A stretch of 64,000 bases of DNA from Mycoavidus cysteinexigens_B (GCA_031963465.1 JASSUG010000004.1:124001-188000); one strand, 5' to 3'; numbered from the stretch's first letter, positions 52,743-62,700 are shown. Notes: generated by a model not told the origin, from the letters alone. Numbers and translations: made by a program.

Positions 52743-54125
52743 ATGGCAAAAAAAACACTTTATGCCTGTGGTGTGTGTGGCGCGCAGTCGCCCAAATGGC
52801 AAGGGCAGTGTCTTGCCTGCAATGCATGGAATTCACTGATTGAGACCGTGGCTGAAGCACCCGCCAGCCACCGCTATCAAGCGCTAGCCAAGACCGCTCC
52901 GGTGCAAAAACTGGCGGCCATCGAGGCCGCCGATGTGCCACGCTTTTCAAGCGGCATTCAAGAGTTTGACCGGGTGCTGGGTGGTGGTTTAGTGGCCGGT
53001 GGGGTGGTCTTAATTGGCGGCGACCCGGGCATTGGTAAATCAACCCTGTTATTGCAATCGCTTGCCGTCTTGGCCCGTGAGCGTCGCGCGCTGTATGTCA
53101 GCGGCGAAGAGTCGTCTGCACAAATCGCCTTACGGGCGCAGCGCTTGGGTTTAATGGACAGCACGGCGCCCGCAAGCGAGTTGCATTTGCTGGCCGAGAT
53201 TCAGCTCGAGAAAATACAAGCAGCCATTACTGCTGAACGACCGGCAGTGGCGGTGATTGATTCGATCCAAACCCTCTATTCAGAGGCGCTGAGCTCAGCA
53301 CCTGGCTCAGTTGCCCAAGTCCGCGAATGTGCCGCGCAACTCACGCGCTTAGCCAAGCAAATGGGCGTGACGATCATTATGGTCGGCCATGTGACCAAAG
53401 AAGGCAGTCTGGCCGGGCCGCGGGTACTGGAACATATTGTTGACACAGTGCTGTATTTTGAAGGGGATACGCATTCCGCCTACCGGCTGGTGCGGGCCTT
53501 TAAAAATCGCTTTGGCGCAGTCAATGAACTCGGGGTATTTGCCATGACCGAGCGCGGTTTGCGCGGGGTGGCGAACCCCTCTGCGCTTTTTCTATCACAA
53601 CATGAACACAGAGTGCCCGGCTCTTGTGTGTTAGTGACCCAAGAGGGCTCGCGGCCATTGTTGGTTGAGATTCAGGCCTTAGTCGACACCGCTCATATCC
53701 CCAATCCCCGTCGACTCGCCGTGGGGCTTGAGCAAAATCGGCTGGCGATGTTATTAGCGGTATTAAACCGGCATGCAGGCATTGCGTGTTTTGATCAAGA
53801 CGTGTTTTTAAATGCCGTAGGGGGCGTCAAAATCTCTGAGCCAGCCGCAGATCTTGCAGTGTTGCTAGCGATTCAATCCTCCCTGCGCAACAAACCGTTG
53901 CCTAACGGCTTAGTGGTATTTGGCGAAATTGGGCTGGCTGGCGAAATCCGCCCCTGCCCACGCGGGCAAGAGCGCTTGAAGGAAGCGGCCAAGCTTGGTT
54001 TTTCAATGGCTTTGATTCCAGCCGCAAACGCCCCTAAGCAGCCGATTGAAGGGCTTGAAATCATCGCTGTTGAGCGGATTGAAAAAGCGATTGAACAGAT
54101 ACGTGCGCGAAATAATCATTCATGA
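52743..54125 (+). CDS. radA: DNA repair protein RadA
   Basis: This 460-residue RecA-like helicase acts in recombination and branch migration. The N-terminal zinc finger is CGVCGAQSPKWQGQCLAC. The Walker A is GGDPGIGKSTLLLQ; the KNRFG signature is in FKNRFGAVNELGVF; and a Lon-type domain ends the protein. It begins one base after alr, so the two are likely cotranscribed. Confidence 0.97.
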   Translation: MAKKTLYACGVCGAQSPKWQGQCLACNAWNSLIETVAEAPASHRYQALAKTAPVQKLAAIEAADVPRFSSGIQEFDRVLGGGLVAGGVVLIGGDPGIGKSTLLLQSLAVLARERRALYVSGEESSAQIALRAQRLGLMDSTAPASELHLLAEIQLEKIQAAITAERPAVAVIDSIQTLYSEALSSAPGSVAQVRECAAQLTRLAKQMGVTIIMVGHVTKEGSLAGPRVLEHIVDTVLYFEGDTHSAYRLVRAFKNRFGAVNELGVFAMTERGLRGVANPSALFLSQHEHRVPGSCVLVTQEGSRPLLVEIQALVDTAHIPNPRRLAVGLEQNRLAMLLAVLNRHAGIACFDQDVFLNAVGGVKISEPAADLAVLLAIQSSLRNKPLPNGLVVFGEIGLAGEIRPCPRGQERLKEAAKLGFSMALIPAANAPKQPIEGLEIIAVERIEKAIEQIRARNNHS

Positions 54126-54318
54126 TGACCAACCTACCTGTGCGCCAAGTCCGTGCCTTGAGCTTATGTGCCAAATGGTAGTGGCAGGCAGTCGCGATAG
54201 GTTAGTTCGCCTGTGGCAGGTAATAGCAGAGGGTGATGAAATTGGGGTTTGAGGTACGCATGCGCTGGATATCAGCGCATGCTGAACTGGCGCCTGAGTC
54301 AAAAGTAGGGTATTGACA

Positions 54319-54579
54319 CTATTTCCGCCGCACCCAGCGGATAAAAAACCATATCCCTACGAGGGCATTACAGAGCACAAGCATCCATTCTGTCGGCTTG
54401 ATGCTCACCGCATTTGCACTGTAGAGCGCAGGTTCTACCACAATCGATGAAAAAGAGGCGAGGGCGATTCCCGATAAACCCAAAGTACCGATAATTCTGG
54501 TCGGAATGCGCGGATTAAGCACTGCCCAAGTGGTAATCAAAAAAATCACGCCATAGCCAATCGCAATTAAAATATTCAT
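54319..54579 (-). CDS. Small membrane protein, holin-like partner
   Basis: This 86-residue protein has three likely membrane helices (ILIAIGYGVIFLITTWAVL, IIGTLGLSGIALASFSSIVV in part, MLVLCNALVGIWFFIRWV) and a basic end RRK. It overlaps the preceding gene by ATGA. I do not recognise the family with certainty; small paired membrane proteins of this kind are common in phage lysis modules. No lysozyme or spanin gene lies next to it. Confidence 0.6.
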   Translation of the reverse strand: MNILIAIGYGVIFLITTWAVLNPRIPTRIIGTLGLSGIALASFSSIVVEPALYSANAVSIKPTEWMLVLCNALVGIWFFIRWVRRK

Positions 54580-54923
54580 GGTTTTCCCAACAAATAGCGC
54601 TTGATTGTGCCGATGAAATCCACTGATTGAATTTCTTTGAAGATTTGGCTGATGACCGCCAGCGCAAACAATCCCACCAGAAAATTAATACAAACTTCTG
54701 TTTTTGGGCCAGTAATGCCCAAATTTTCGACCAGAGCAGGCGCAATAAAAACCGCACAGCCGACGCCGATCAGAAAAGTATAAAGCTTTTGCCATCTAGG
54801 CAAAGGCTCGCCCAAACATTTTAACGAGCAAGCCGAACCCGCGGCGCTAGGCAAAAGTAGGAGTAACCAGGCTTCGCTATCGAGCCATAGGGCCACCGCT
54901 GCATTTACGATCGGTTCAATCAT
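54576..54923 (-). CDS. Phage holin-like membrane protein
   Basis: This 115-residue protein has three hydrophobic segments (WLLLLLPSAAGSACSL, YTFLIGVGCAVFIAPALVE, CINFLVGLFALAVISQIF) and a polar C-terminus. The pattern recalls holins or LysA-type pore proteins from prophages of Burkholderia relatives. It is translationally coupled to the 86-residue protein. It is probably the remains of a prophage lysis cassette, or a domesticated pair. Holin function is inferred from topology only. Confidence 0.55.
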   Translation of the reverse strand: MIEPIVNAAVALWLDSEAWLLLLLPSAAGSACSLKCLGEPLPRWQKLYTFLIGVGCAVFIAPALVENLGITGPKTEVCINFLVGLFALAVISQIFKEIQSVDFIGTIKRYLLGKP

Positions 54924-55217
54924 CTGTTTAACTTTTGTGAATAAAGAGTGAACTTCAACCCAAGGTTATGATTTTGACATTCTTTTCTACTGTTTTGACA
55001 CACTCTAATCTATAACGCCTGGGAGTAGAAGTCCAGAGGAACCTAAAACTGAGGCCAGCCGCAAAAACTGCGTCTCAAACCTTGCGCTTGATGATATGCT
55101 GAGAAAGATTATACTTATACCGGCTAACCTCACCCTTTGACCCGGGCTGACTGCCCAATCAAGTAAAAATTACTTACGGTTTAATGCAAGTAGAAAAACT
55201 TTGAGATTAGGAAAAAA
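54924..55217. other. Intergenic region before MFS gene
   Basis: These 294 bases lie between divergent genes. No gene or clear motif is seen; a promoter for the MFS gene is expected near the AT-rich end (55160-55215). Confidence 0.5.
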
Positions 55218-56654
55218 ATGAGCAAAGCTGTTTCGCTAACGCCGCCGTTAGCCGACCGTCCCCTCTTTATTCTTCAATTCATCATTGCCACCGCTCTGCT
55301 CATGGAGGGCATTGACAGCAGCATGCTCTCGACAGCGCTCCCCACCATTGCTGCGAGCTTTCAGGTTGAGGTCATACAGTTAAAGTTGGCTTTTGTTGCC
55401 TATTTTTTGGCGATGGCCATTTTCATTCCGATTAGTGGTTGGTGTACGGATCGTTTTGGGGCCCGCAAGGTTTTTTGCAGTGCGATTACTCTTTTCACCT
55501 TGGCCTCGATTGTCTGCGCCAGCGCTCCAAATTTTTATACTTTTGTAGCGGCTCGTGGCCTGCAAGGCATTGGCGGTGCGATGGTCTTTCCTGTTGGGCG
55601 ACTAATACTGGTTCGCTCAGTGGCAAAGAGCGAATTCATCCAAAGTTTCTCAAACATCACCATTCCTGCCACCATTGGAACTGCCATTGGCCCAATGATT
55701 GGGGGCTTTTTGACCACTTATGTTCATTGGAGTTGGTTATTCTGGATCAATGTACCCATCGGAATCGCGATCATCGCAGTCGGCATTAAATATATTCCTC
55801 AATTTCGTGGCGAACCATCACCGTTCGATCTAATTGGCTTTCTCCTTTCCGGATTGGGTTTGGCAGCAATTGGGTATGGCTTTTCGGTGATGGGGGACCG
55901 GTCATGGCCGGCGCATATACTGACAATGTTAGGGGGTGTTTTAATGCTCGCTTATTTTTGGCGTGCAAGAAACATGGTGGCTCCCGCACTAGATTTAAAG
56001 CTTTTTGCGATCACAACCTATCGAGTAGGTATCGTCTGTGGTTTTATCAGCCGTGCTGTAAGCGCTGGCGCGTTTTTCTTTCTTTTACCCATGATGCTGC
56101 AAGTCGGGTTCGGTTTTACTCCATTCCAATCTGGCAGCGTGATTTTCGCCAGTGCGGCGGGATTTCTAACCGTTAAATTTTTTACTCAAAAAATATTACG
56201 TCGCCTCGGTTTTCGCCGGGCCCTCAGCATCAATGCGATCATCGGTGGTCTCAGTATCGGCATGCTGGCGTTATTTTTACCGACAACCCCACGCATTATC
56301 ATGATTGCGATTTTATTTATAGGTGGGCTTAGCAGGTGCTTGCAATACATGGCGCTAGAGACCCTATCTTATGCTGATATACCGCTGTCAGCAGCGAGTC
56401 GAGCCGCAACCGCCGCGAGTGTTTCGAAGCAGTTCGCAATCGTGGTAGGAGTCGCTTTTGCGGCATTGGCGCTACAGAGCGTTGAAGCTGCGCGCGGCGT
56501 TTTCTCGATCGATATGAGCAATTTTCAACTTGCGTTTATGCTGCTTGCAATTCCTACCATGGCCACCATTTTTATGATCCGGTGCATAGCCCCAAACGCG
56601 GGTGAGGAGGTGTCTGGCTACCGATCTACTCATTTGACATCCCCACGGGCCTAA
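55218..56654 (+). CDS. MFS drug-efflux transporter, DHA2 (EmrB/QacA) type
   Basis: This 478-residue inner-membrane transporter has about 14 hydrophobic segments. It has the DHA2-type early motif MEGIDSSMLSTALPTIAASF, the loop 2-3 motif GWCTDRFGARKVF, and motif C region PATIGTAIGPMIGG. It probably exports toxic compounds by proton antiport. There is no adjacent EmrA-type membrane-fusion gene. ATG 55218 has GATTAGGAAA upstream. It may protect against host or self-made compounds, but nothing here proves a substrate. Confidence 0.88.
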   Translation: MSKAVSLTPPLADRPLFILQFIIATALLMEGIDSSMLSTALPTIAASFQVEVIQLKLAFVAYFLAMAIFIPISGWCTDRFGARKVFCSAITLFTLASIVCASAPNFYTFVAARGLQGIGGAMVFPVGRLILVRSVAKSEFIQSFSNITIPATIGTAIGPMIGGFLTTYVHWSWLFWINVPIGIAIIAVGIKYIPQFRGEPSPFDLIGFLLSGLGLAAIGYGFSVMGDRSWPAHILTMLGGVLMLAYFWRARNMVAPALDLKLFAITTYRVGIVCGFISRAVSAGAFFFLLPMMLQVGFGFTPFQSGSVIFASAAGFLTVKFFTQKILRRLGFRRALSINAIIGGLSIGMLALFLPTTPRIIMIAILFIGGLSRCLQYMALETLSYADIPLSAASRAATAASVSKQFAIVVGVAFAALALQSVEAARGVFSIDMSNFQLAFMLLAIPTMATIFMIRCIAPNAGEEVSGYRSTHLTSPRA

Positions 56655-56702
56655 AGAGGGGGTCGCAAAAGCCGTCCACTCAAGGCAAGACGAGAGTCAT
56701 TT

Positions 56703-56750
56703 TAGGGGATGAGATGCCGTTTACGATAGGGTATGAAATGCCGTTTAGGA
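56703..56750. repeat. Two tandem 24-bp repeats
   Basis: Two head-to-tail 24-base units, TAGGGGATGAGATGCCGTTT plus four bases at 56703 and the same with three changes at 56727, lie between the converging MFS and ABC-F genes. The function is unknown. Confidence 0.75.
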
Positions 56751-56795
56751 CACCTCGGTCTCTCCGATACAGTATGAGTTCTATAGCGGAGTTAT

Positions 56796-58727
56796 TTATC
56801 CCTCTAGCTGCTCCAAGGCGGCCTGTTCATTAAGCCAGGCACTTTCCGTTTCCGCCAACTGCGCAGCAATTTCAGCCTGGCGCTTTAAGGCATCGGCCAA
56901 ACGAACTTTATGCTCGAGTTCATAACTTGCGGGGTCTGCCAACTCGGCATCAATTAGGTTTTTTTCTTTACCTAAGCGCTGCAACACTTTTTCCAGCTGT
57001 GTAATGCGCTGCTGGATCGGCTTTTTCGATTGTATTGCCTGTTGCCGCAGATCAGCTTGGGCGCGCCGCTCTGCTTTGCGCTCAGCCGTATTGTTGCTGG
57101 TTTGCACACGGGTATCGCGATGGTTGTTTAGGCTACGTTTAGCCGCTGCATCACGCAACAGCCAAGCGCGATAATCATCAAGGTCACCATCAAAAGGTTG
57201 CAAACGATGGTTGGCAACGAGCATAAATTGATCGCAGACAGCACGCAGCAAATGCCGATCGTGCGAAACCACAATCAGGGTGCCATCAAATTGTGCTAAG
57301 GCCAAAGTCAGCGCTTCGCGGGTTTCAAGGTCAAGGTGGTTGGTTGGCTCATCCAGCAACAGCAGATTAGGCTTTAGCCAGATCATCAAAGCCAGTGCCA
57401 AGCGGGCTTTTTCGCCACCGGAAAACGGGGCGATGGGCGAGATGGCAGTGTTGCCACTAAAATTAAAGCTGCCAAGAAAACTACGTAGCTCTTGCTCGCG
57501 CGCCTCTGGTGCTAAACGGATTAAGTGCTGCAGCGGTGAATCTGCGTCGCGTAGCGTTTCCAATTGATGCTGCGCAAAATAGCCAATGCGTAACCCCTTG
57601 CCAGTGTGCATCTTGCCAACTAATGGCGGCAGCACGCCAGCGAGAGTTTTAACTAAGGTTGACTTACCCTGACCATTGGCGCCGAGTAAGCCGATGCGCT
57701 GGCCGTTTTGAATCGATAGCGTCAAGTCATTAACGATGGCGACATCGCGGCTCGCCGAGCGATAGCCACACTGTATGTCATCCAAGGTTAACATCGGATT
57801 AGGCGCGGCCCCCGCAGTCCGAAAACTAAAGCTGAAAGGGGAGGCGGTCTGTACGCTGGCGATTTGCTCCATTTTTTCTAGCGCTTTAACCCGACTTTGG
57901 GCTTGACGAGCCTTGCTGGCCTTGGCTTTAAAACGGCTAATAAAACTTTGCAAATGCGCGATATTGCGCTGCTGTTTGTCGTAAGCGCTTTGTTGTAAGT
58001 TGAGTTGCTGCGCGCGCAACAGTTCAAATTGACTGTAATTGCCACCGTAACGGGTGATTTGCTGCTGGTCGATATGCAGAGTTGACGCACAGACCGCATC
58101 TAAAAATTCACGGTCATGTGAAATCACAATCAAGGTGCCCGTATACCGGTTCAACCAATCTTCGAGCCAAACAATCGCATCTAAATCCAGATGGTTAGTC
58201 GGTTCATCGAGTAACAGCAGATCGGAACGGCACATCAGCGCTTGTGCGAGGTTAAGCCGCATGCGCCAGCCACCGGAGAAATGAGCCACGGATTGCTGAG
58301 TTTGCGCCAGCGTAAAACCGAGTCCCAGCAACAGCGCTTGCGCTCTGGCTGGCGCGGTATATCCATCCGCATCGGCAAAAGCCGCATGCGCATTGCCTTC
58401 GGCCAAGCCATCGTGGGCCGCGTGGGCACGCGCAATCTGCGCTTCAATCTCACGCAGTACGGTATCGCCATCTAGCGTATAGTCAAGTGCGCTGCGCTCG
58501 GTCGCTGGGGTCTCTTGGGCGACGTGGGCAATGCGCCATGATAACGGCCAAGAGGCGTCTCCGGCATCCGCTTGCAAGGTGCCGCGCAAGACCGCAAAGA
58601 GGCTTGATTTGCCCGCTCCATTGGCCCCGACAAGACCGGCTTTTTCGCCAGGATTGAGGGTAAATGAAGTCTTTTCAAAAAGCGGCTTAACGCCACGGGC
58701 TAAGGTAAATTGGTCAAAACGAATCAT
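56796..58727 (-). CDS. ABC-F family ribosome-associated ATPase
   Basis: This 643-residue soluble protein has two ABC domains and no membrane helices. Domain 1: GANGAGKSS, HFSGGWRMRLNLAQAL, LLLLDEPTNHLDLDAIVWLE. Domain 2: GANGQGKST, FSGGEKARLALALM, LLLLDEPTNHLDLETREAL. A Lys/Arg-rich linker (FKAKASKARQAQSRVKAL) separates them and a C-terminal coiled coil ends the protein, as in YheS-type ABC-F factors that act on stalled ribosomes. Nine bases downstream of cls on the same strand. Confidence 0.93.
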   Translation of the reverse strand: MIRFDQFTLARGVKPLFEKTSFTLNPGEKAGLVGANGAGKSSLFAVLRGTLQADAGDASWPLSWRIAHVAQETPATERSALDYTLDGDTVLREIEAQIARAHAAHDGLAEGNAHAAFADADGYTAPARAQALLLGLGFTLAQTQQSVAHFSGGWRMRLNLAQALMCRSDLLLLDEPTNHLDLDAIVWLEDWLNRYTGTLIVISHDREFLDAVCASTLHIDQQQITRYGGNYSQFELLRAQQLNLQQSAYDKQQRNIAHLQSFISRFKAKASKARQAQSRVKALEKMEQIASVQTASPFSFSFRTAGAAPNPMLTLDDIQCGYRSASRDVAIVNDLTLSIQNGQRIGLLGANGQGKSTLVKTLAGVLPPLVGKMHTGKGLRIGYFAQHQLETLRDADSPLQHLIRLAPEAREQELRSFLGSFNFSGNTAISPIAPFSGGEKARLALALMIWLKPNLLLLDEPTNHLDLETREALTLALAQFDGTLIVVSHDRHLLRAVCDQFMLVANHRLQPFDGDLDDYRAWLLRDAAAKRSLNNHRDTRVQTSNNTAERKAERRAQADLRQQAIQSKKPIQQRITQLEKVLQRLGKEKNLIDAELADPASYELEHKVRLADALKRQAEIAAQLAETESAWLNEQAALEQLEG

Positions 58728-58736
58728 GCCTATACA

Positions 58737-60182
58737 CTATAAAATCGGGGAAAAAAGCCGCGCAACATGCATTACGGTGCGCCGCCAAGCGGGAGCTCTT
58801 GTATATTCAGCTAACTCTACGGTCTCAGCCAAGGCAAAATCTGCCTTAAGCATTGTATTAACTGCAGTAGCAAAGGTAGAGTCAAGGGTTAATAGCATGA
58901 GCTCAAAATTAAGTCGGAAAGAGCGATGATCTAGATTCGCACTGCCGATGGCGGCAGCGGTTTCGTCAATCAGCAGCACTTTCTGATGCACAAAACCAGG
59001 CCGGTAACGCAATACCTTGATCCCAGCCCGTACAGCATCATAGGCATACAGCGTAGACGCCTCGAAAACCACCGCATGATCACTGCATGCTGGAATCAAA
59101 ATGCGCACATCGAGGCCGCGCAAGACGGCTAGTCTGAGGGCGGCAAATAAAGCCTCATCAGGCACAAAGTAGGGCGTGCTGATCCAGATTCGGTGGCGGG
59201 CGGTATTGATCAACTCAATACAAAATAACAAATAGGTTTCAGAAGGATCTGCTGGACCGCTTGGCATCACCAGACACTGCATACCTGCCGCCAGCGGCGT
59301 GCGGGACTTGGCTGGCTCAAGCACCGGAAATTGTTGAGTGGCCCAATACCAGTCTTCGATAAAAACAGCTTGAATATCTTTAACGGCGGGCCCAAGGATG
59401 TCAATATGTGTATCGCGCCATGGCGAAAGCGGTGGCTCTTCGCCAAGATATTCAACGCCAACATTATGGCCACCGATAAAAGCGCGTTCACCATCGACTA
59501 CCACCAGCTTGCGATGGTTGCGGAAATTCAGTTGAAAACGATTCAAGAAACGCCGTGCGGCAAATTGATAGACCTCGATGCCGCCGGCTTTTAAGCTATC
59601 GGTATACTGCCGTGGTAGCTCATAGCTGCCAATCCCATCGTACAGAAAATAAACCCGCACGCCAGTGGCTGCTTTGTCCAATAAAATATCTTTTAGCTGC
59701 TGCCCAAGGCGGTCATCACGCACCACAAAAAACTGCACCATCACATAGTGGGTGGCGCGCTCAATCGCCGCAAAAATCGCCGCAAAAGTTGCTTCGCCAT
59801 TGATCAGCAAGCGAACTTGATTGCCTTCTGTAAAGGGCCTCTGAGCTAATTTGGTCAACGCAGTAAGTGTATGCTGATTTAAACCATCCGTCCGGTGATG
59901 CTCAGGCCTTTGATCAAGTGCGCTAGTCGCGATTTTTTGCGGTGCCTGACGGCGCATTTGCCGATTACACAGCCGCCGTGCATTGACATACCCGGTAAAC
60001 CGGCTATGGCCTAAAAAAAGATAAGGAATCAGCGTGATATAAGGCGCGGCGACCAATGACACGGCCCATGCTACCGCCCCTTGCGAAGTACGGGCATGCC
60101 GAATCGCATGAAAAGCCGCCAGCACCCCCAACAACTGAATGAGGGCAATGAGTGTCCCAATTCCCAATAAATTGAGCAGCAT
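58737..60182 (-). CDS. cls: Cardiolipin synthase
   Basis: This 481-residue phospholipase D family enzyme makes cardiolipin from two phosphatidylglycerols. Two N-terminal membrane helices are followed by two HKD motifs, NHRKLVVVDGERAFIGGHN and VHQKVLLIDETAAAIGSANL. It overlaps prmB by one base (TAATG). Length and motif spacing fit ClsA-type enzymes. Confidence 0.93.
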   Translation of the reverse strand: MLLNLLGIGTLIALIQLLGVLAAFHAIRHARTSQGAVAWAVSLVAAPYITLIPYLFLGHSRFTGYVNARRLCNRQMRRQAPQKIATSALDQRPEHHRTDGLNQHTLTALTKLAQRPFTEGNQVRLLINGEATFAAIFAAIERATHYVMVQFFVVRDDRLGQQLKDILLDKAATGVRVYFLYDGIGSYELPRQYTDSLKAGGIEVYQFAARRFLNRFQLNFRNHRKLVVVDGERAFIGGHNVGVEYLGEEPPLSPWRDTHIDILGPAVKDIQAVFIEDWYWATQQFPVLEPAKSRTPLAAGMQCLVMPSGPADPSETYLLFCIELINTARHRIWISTPYFVPDEALFAALRLAVLRGLDVRILIPACSDHAVVFEASTLYAYDAVRAGIKVLRYRPGFVHQKVLLIDETAAAIGSANLDHRSFRLNFELMLLTLDSTFATAVNTMLKADFALAETVELAEYTRAPAWRRTVMHVARLFSPIL

Positions 60183-61069
60183 TAGGCGTTTAAATCAGCC
60201 GCATTGAGCATAAAAACAAAATCATCCCCGGCACTGGTGGTGAGCCAATTGAGATTGAGCGTACTGAACGCTGCTTCTGCGTATGCCCGCTCATGCCCAG
60301 TCTCAATGATCAACATACCATGAGGTGTCAGCCATTGCCGCGCCCCGTCAACAATGCGACGCACAATATCCATGCCATCGCTGCCGCCCGCTAACGCAAG
60401 CCGCGGCTCATGTTGATATTCAGCCGGCAACTCGTGCATTGATGCCTCATTCACATAGGGCGGATTGGCGATAATTAAATCATAGCGGCGCTGTGCTGGC
60501 AGTGGCGCATACAGGTCGCCCTGGTACAGCTTAAGGCGCGCATTCAACTTATACGTAGCAACATTGCGCTGAGCCACGGCCAGCGCATCCGCCGATAGCT
60601 CAACCGCATCCACTTTAGCCTCAGCAAAAGTCTCTGCCGCGAGAATCGCCAGACAGCCGGAGCCGGTGCATAAATCAAGCACGGTCTCGACAGGTTGGGT
60701 TTCATCCAGCCACGGCGCGAATCTTTCTTGCAATAATTCAGCAATCAGCGAGCGCGGCACAATCACTCGCTCATCCACATAAAATTGATAGCCATGCAGC
60801 CAGGCTTCACGCGTAATGTAAGCCGCCGGTACGCGCTCATTGACACGCCGCTCAAGCACCTGTAAAAGCGCCGCAATCTCGGTCTCAAGCAAGTGCGCAT
60901 CTAAAAAAGGCGCTAGCATATCAAGCGGCAAATGCAGTGTATGTAAAATCAAATAAGCCGCTTCATCATAGGCATTGGTACTGCCATGCCCAAACGACAA
61001 CTTGGCTTCATTAAAACGCGATACAGCATAACGCAACAGGTCGCGCACAGTCAGAAATGGGGGCTGCAT
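60182..61069 (-). CDS. prmB: 50S ribosomal protein L3 N5-glutamine methyltransferase
   Basis: This 295-residue class I SAM methyltransferase has VLDLCTGSGCLAILAAETF and the catalytic IIANPPYVNEASM. The N-terminal domain and the AYITREAWLHGYQFYVDERV segment separate PrmB from PrmC. It methylates Gln150 of ribosomal protein L3. It lies 13 bases downstream of dapE and overlaps cls. Confidence 0.93.
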   Translation of the reverse strand: MQPPFLTVRDLLRYAVSRFNEAKLSFGHGSTNAYDEAAYLILHTLHLPLDMLAPFLDAHLLETEIAALLQVLERRVNERVPAAYITREAWLHGYQFYVDERVIVPRSLIAELLQERFAPWLDETQPVETVLDLCTGSGCLAILAAETFAEAKVDAVELSADALAVAQRNVATYKLNARLKLYQGDLYAPLPAQRRYDLIIANPPYVNEASMHELPAEYQHEPRLALAGGSDGMDIVRRIVDGARQWLTPHGMLIIETGHERAYAEAAFSTLNLNWLTTSAGDDFVFMLNAADLNA

Positions 61070-61082
61070 GGGATGAATCTTC

Positions 61083-62228
61083 CTAAATTATCAGTTGGGT
61101 AAGCACGCTAAAATAAATATTTTTTAGAGGCTCAATATGGTTCAGAGGGATGAACTCATTGATTTGATGAATGCTCTCATTGCTCGGCCCAAATTCAATC
61201 ACCTGGTCGCAAATCCGGGCGATAAAGCGGCCATCCGAGGTGCCACCGGTGGTAGAGAGCTCGGCTTGGACGCCGGTTTCATGTTTAATTGCTTGCATCA
61301 GTGCGTTTGATAACGTACCTGACGGTGTCAGGAAGGGTTCACCACTGAGCTGCCAGTCAAGGGTGTATTCTTTACCCTGTTTAAGCCCATGCGCATCAAG
61401 CATAGCGTGGACACGCTGTGTGAGCGTGTCAGCGGTGCTGGAGGTTGAAAAACGGAAGTTAAAATCAACCGTTACCTTGCCCGGCGTCACATTGGTAGCG
61501 CCCACCCCGGCATGAATATTTGAAATCTGCCAACTCGTTGGCGGAAAATATGCATTGCCGCGATCCCATTCGGTCGCAACCAGTTGCGCGAGCACGGGCG
61601 CTAACAGATGGACTGGATTGCATTGCGGATAAGCGATATGCCCTTGACGGCCGAATACCGTTAGCGTGCCTGATAATGAACCGCGCCGGCCATTTTTGAG
61701 TGTGTCGCCCAGCTGTTTGCCGCTGGTGGGTTCGCCGACAATGCAATAATCGAGCCGTTCACCGCGCGCGCGTAAGTGCTCAACGACCTTTACCGTGCCG
61801 TCGGTGGCTGGACCTTCTTCATCACTGGTCAGCAAAAATGCCAGCGATCCAGTATGAGTCGGGTGTGCTGCAACAAATTCTTCAGCGGCTACCACAAACG
61901 CTGCGAGCGAAGTTTTCATGTCGACTGCGCCCCGGCCGTATAGTATGCCATCGCGTTGGGTCGGCGTAAACGGAGGGGACTGCCATGCATGCAATGGGCC
62001 GGGCGGCACAACATCAGTATGGCCCGCAAAGACCAGCAACTTGCCCGCCTCAGCGGCGACGCCACGGCGCACCGCCCAAAGATTGGTGGTTTCACCCGCG
62101 GTAATGGTTTCGCAAACAAAGCCCACTTGTTTAAGGCGCGTGGCAATCAGCGCCTGACAGCCTGCGTCATTTGGCGTGACTGAGGCACGGGCGATCAATT
62201 CTTCAGCAAGGGCAAGCGTGATAGACAT
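61083..62228 (-). CDS. dapE: Succinyl-diaminopimelate desuccinylase
   Basis: This 381-residue M20 metallopeptidase-like enzyme of lysine/DAP synthesis has LVFAGHTDVVPPGPLHAW, the metal-bridging AVDMKTSLAAFV, the catalytic LLTSDEEGPATDGT and GTSDGRFIARICDQVIEFGP in part. It acts after dapC and dapD, which are encoded just upstream. Length is normal. Confidence 0.96.
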   Translation of the reverse strand: MSITLALAEELIARASVTPNDAGCQALIATRLKQVGFVCETITAGETTNLWAVRRGVAAEAGKLLVFAGHTDVVPPGPLHAWQSPPFTPTQRDGILYGRGAVDMKTSLAAFVVAAEEFVAAHPTHTGSLAFLLTSDEEGPATDGTVKVVEHLRARGERLDYCIVGEPTSGKQLGDTLKNGRRGSLSGTLTVFGRQGHIAYPQCNPVHLLAPVLAQLVATEWDRGNAYFPPTSWQISNIHAGVGATNVTPGKVTVDFNFRFSTSSTADTLTQRVHAMLDAHGLKQGKEYTLDWQLSGEPFLTPSGTLSNALMQAIKHETGVQAELSTTGGTSDGRFIARICDQVIEFGPSNESIHQINEFIPLNHIEPLKNIYFSVLTQLII

Positions 62229-62340
62229 TTTTGGTTTTAATCAATCAGGTCAAAGAGCGGCCAGAATCCCGACCGCCTTATAAAATTAATTGTATTAATA
62301 ATCAGCTACTTGAAGGCTTTTATTCAAGCAATAAATAGAA

Positions 62341-62700
62341 TTAACTCGGGTTAAAAAAAGCACCATATACATCGGCTGAAAAGCCCACGGCCTGAACCCG
62401 ATCATTGACTACCAGCACCGGGCGTTTAATCACCGAAGGGCTGTTCACCATCAACTTTAACATGCTCTCTTTATCTGCTGCAGTGGCCTTCACCTCGTCA
62501 GATAGCGTGCGCCATGTCGTACCACGGCGATTGAGCAACATATCCAGGGCCACGTCCTGCAGCCAGTTGCCTAATATGGCTTGACTGACACCGGCTTTTT
62601 TAAAATCATGGAATTGATACTGAATACCTTGCGCATCGAGCCATAGACGGGCTTTTTTCACCGTTTCACAATTTGGAATGCCATACATAACGATGTTCAT
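62341..62700 (-). CDS. ArsC/Spx family reductase-like protein (YffB type)
   Basis: This 119-residue thioredoxin-fold protein begins MNIVMYGIPNCETVKKARLWL, with a single catalytic-type Cys, and has NRRGTTWRTLSDEVKA and SVIKRPVLVV. It belongs to the YffB branch of the ArsC family rather than true arsenate reductase. It overlaps dapD by ATGA; the dapD-arsC-dapE order is conserved in betaproteobacteria although the protein has no known role in DAP synthesis. Confidence 0.88.
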   Translation of the reverse strand: MNIVMYGIPNCETVKKARLWLDAQGIQYQFHDFKKAGVSQAILGNWLQDVALDMLLNRRGTTWRTLSDEVKATAADKESMLKLMVNSPSVIKRPVLVVNDRVQAVGFSADVYGAFFNPS

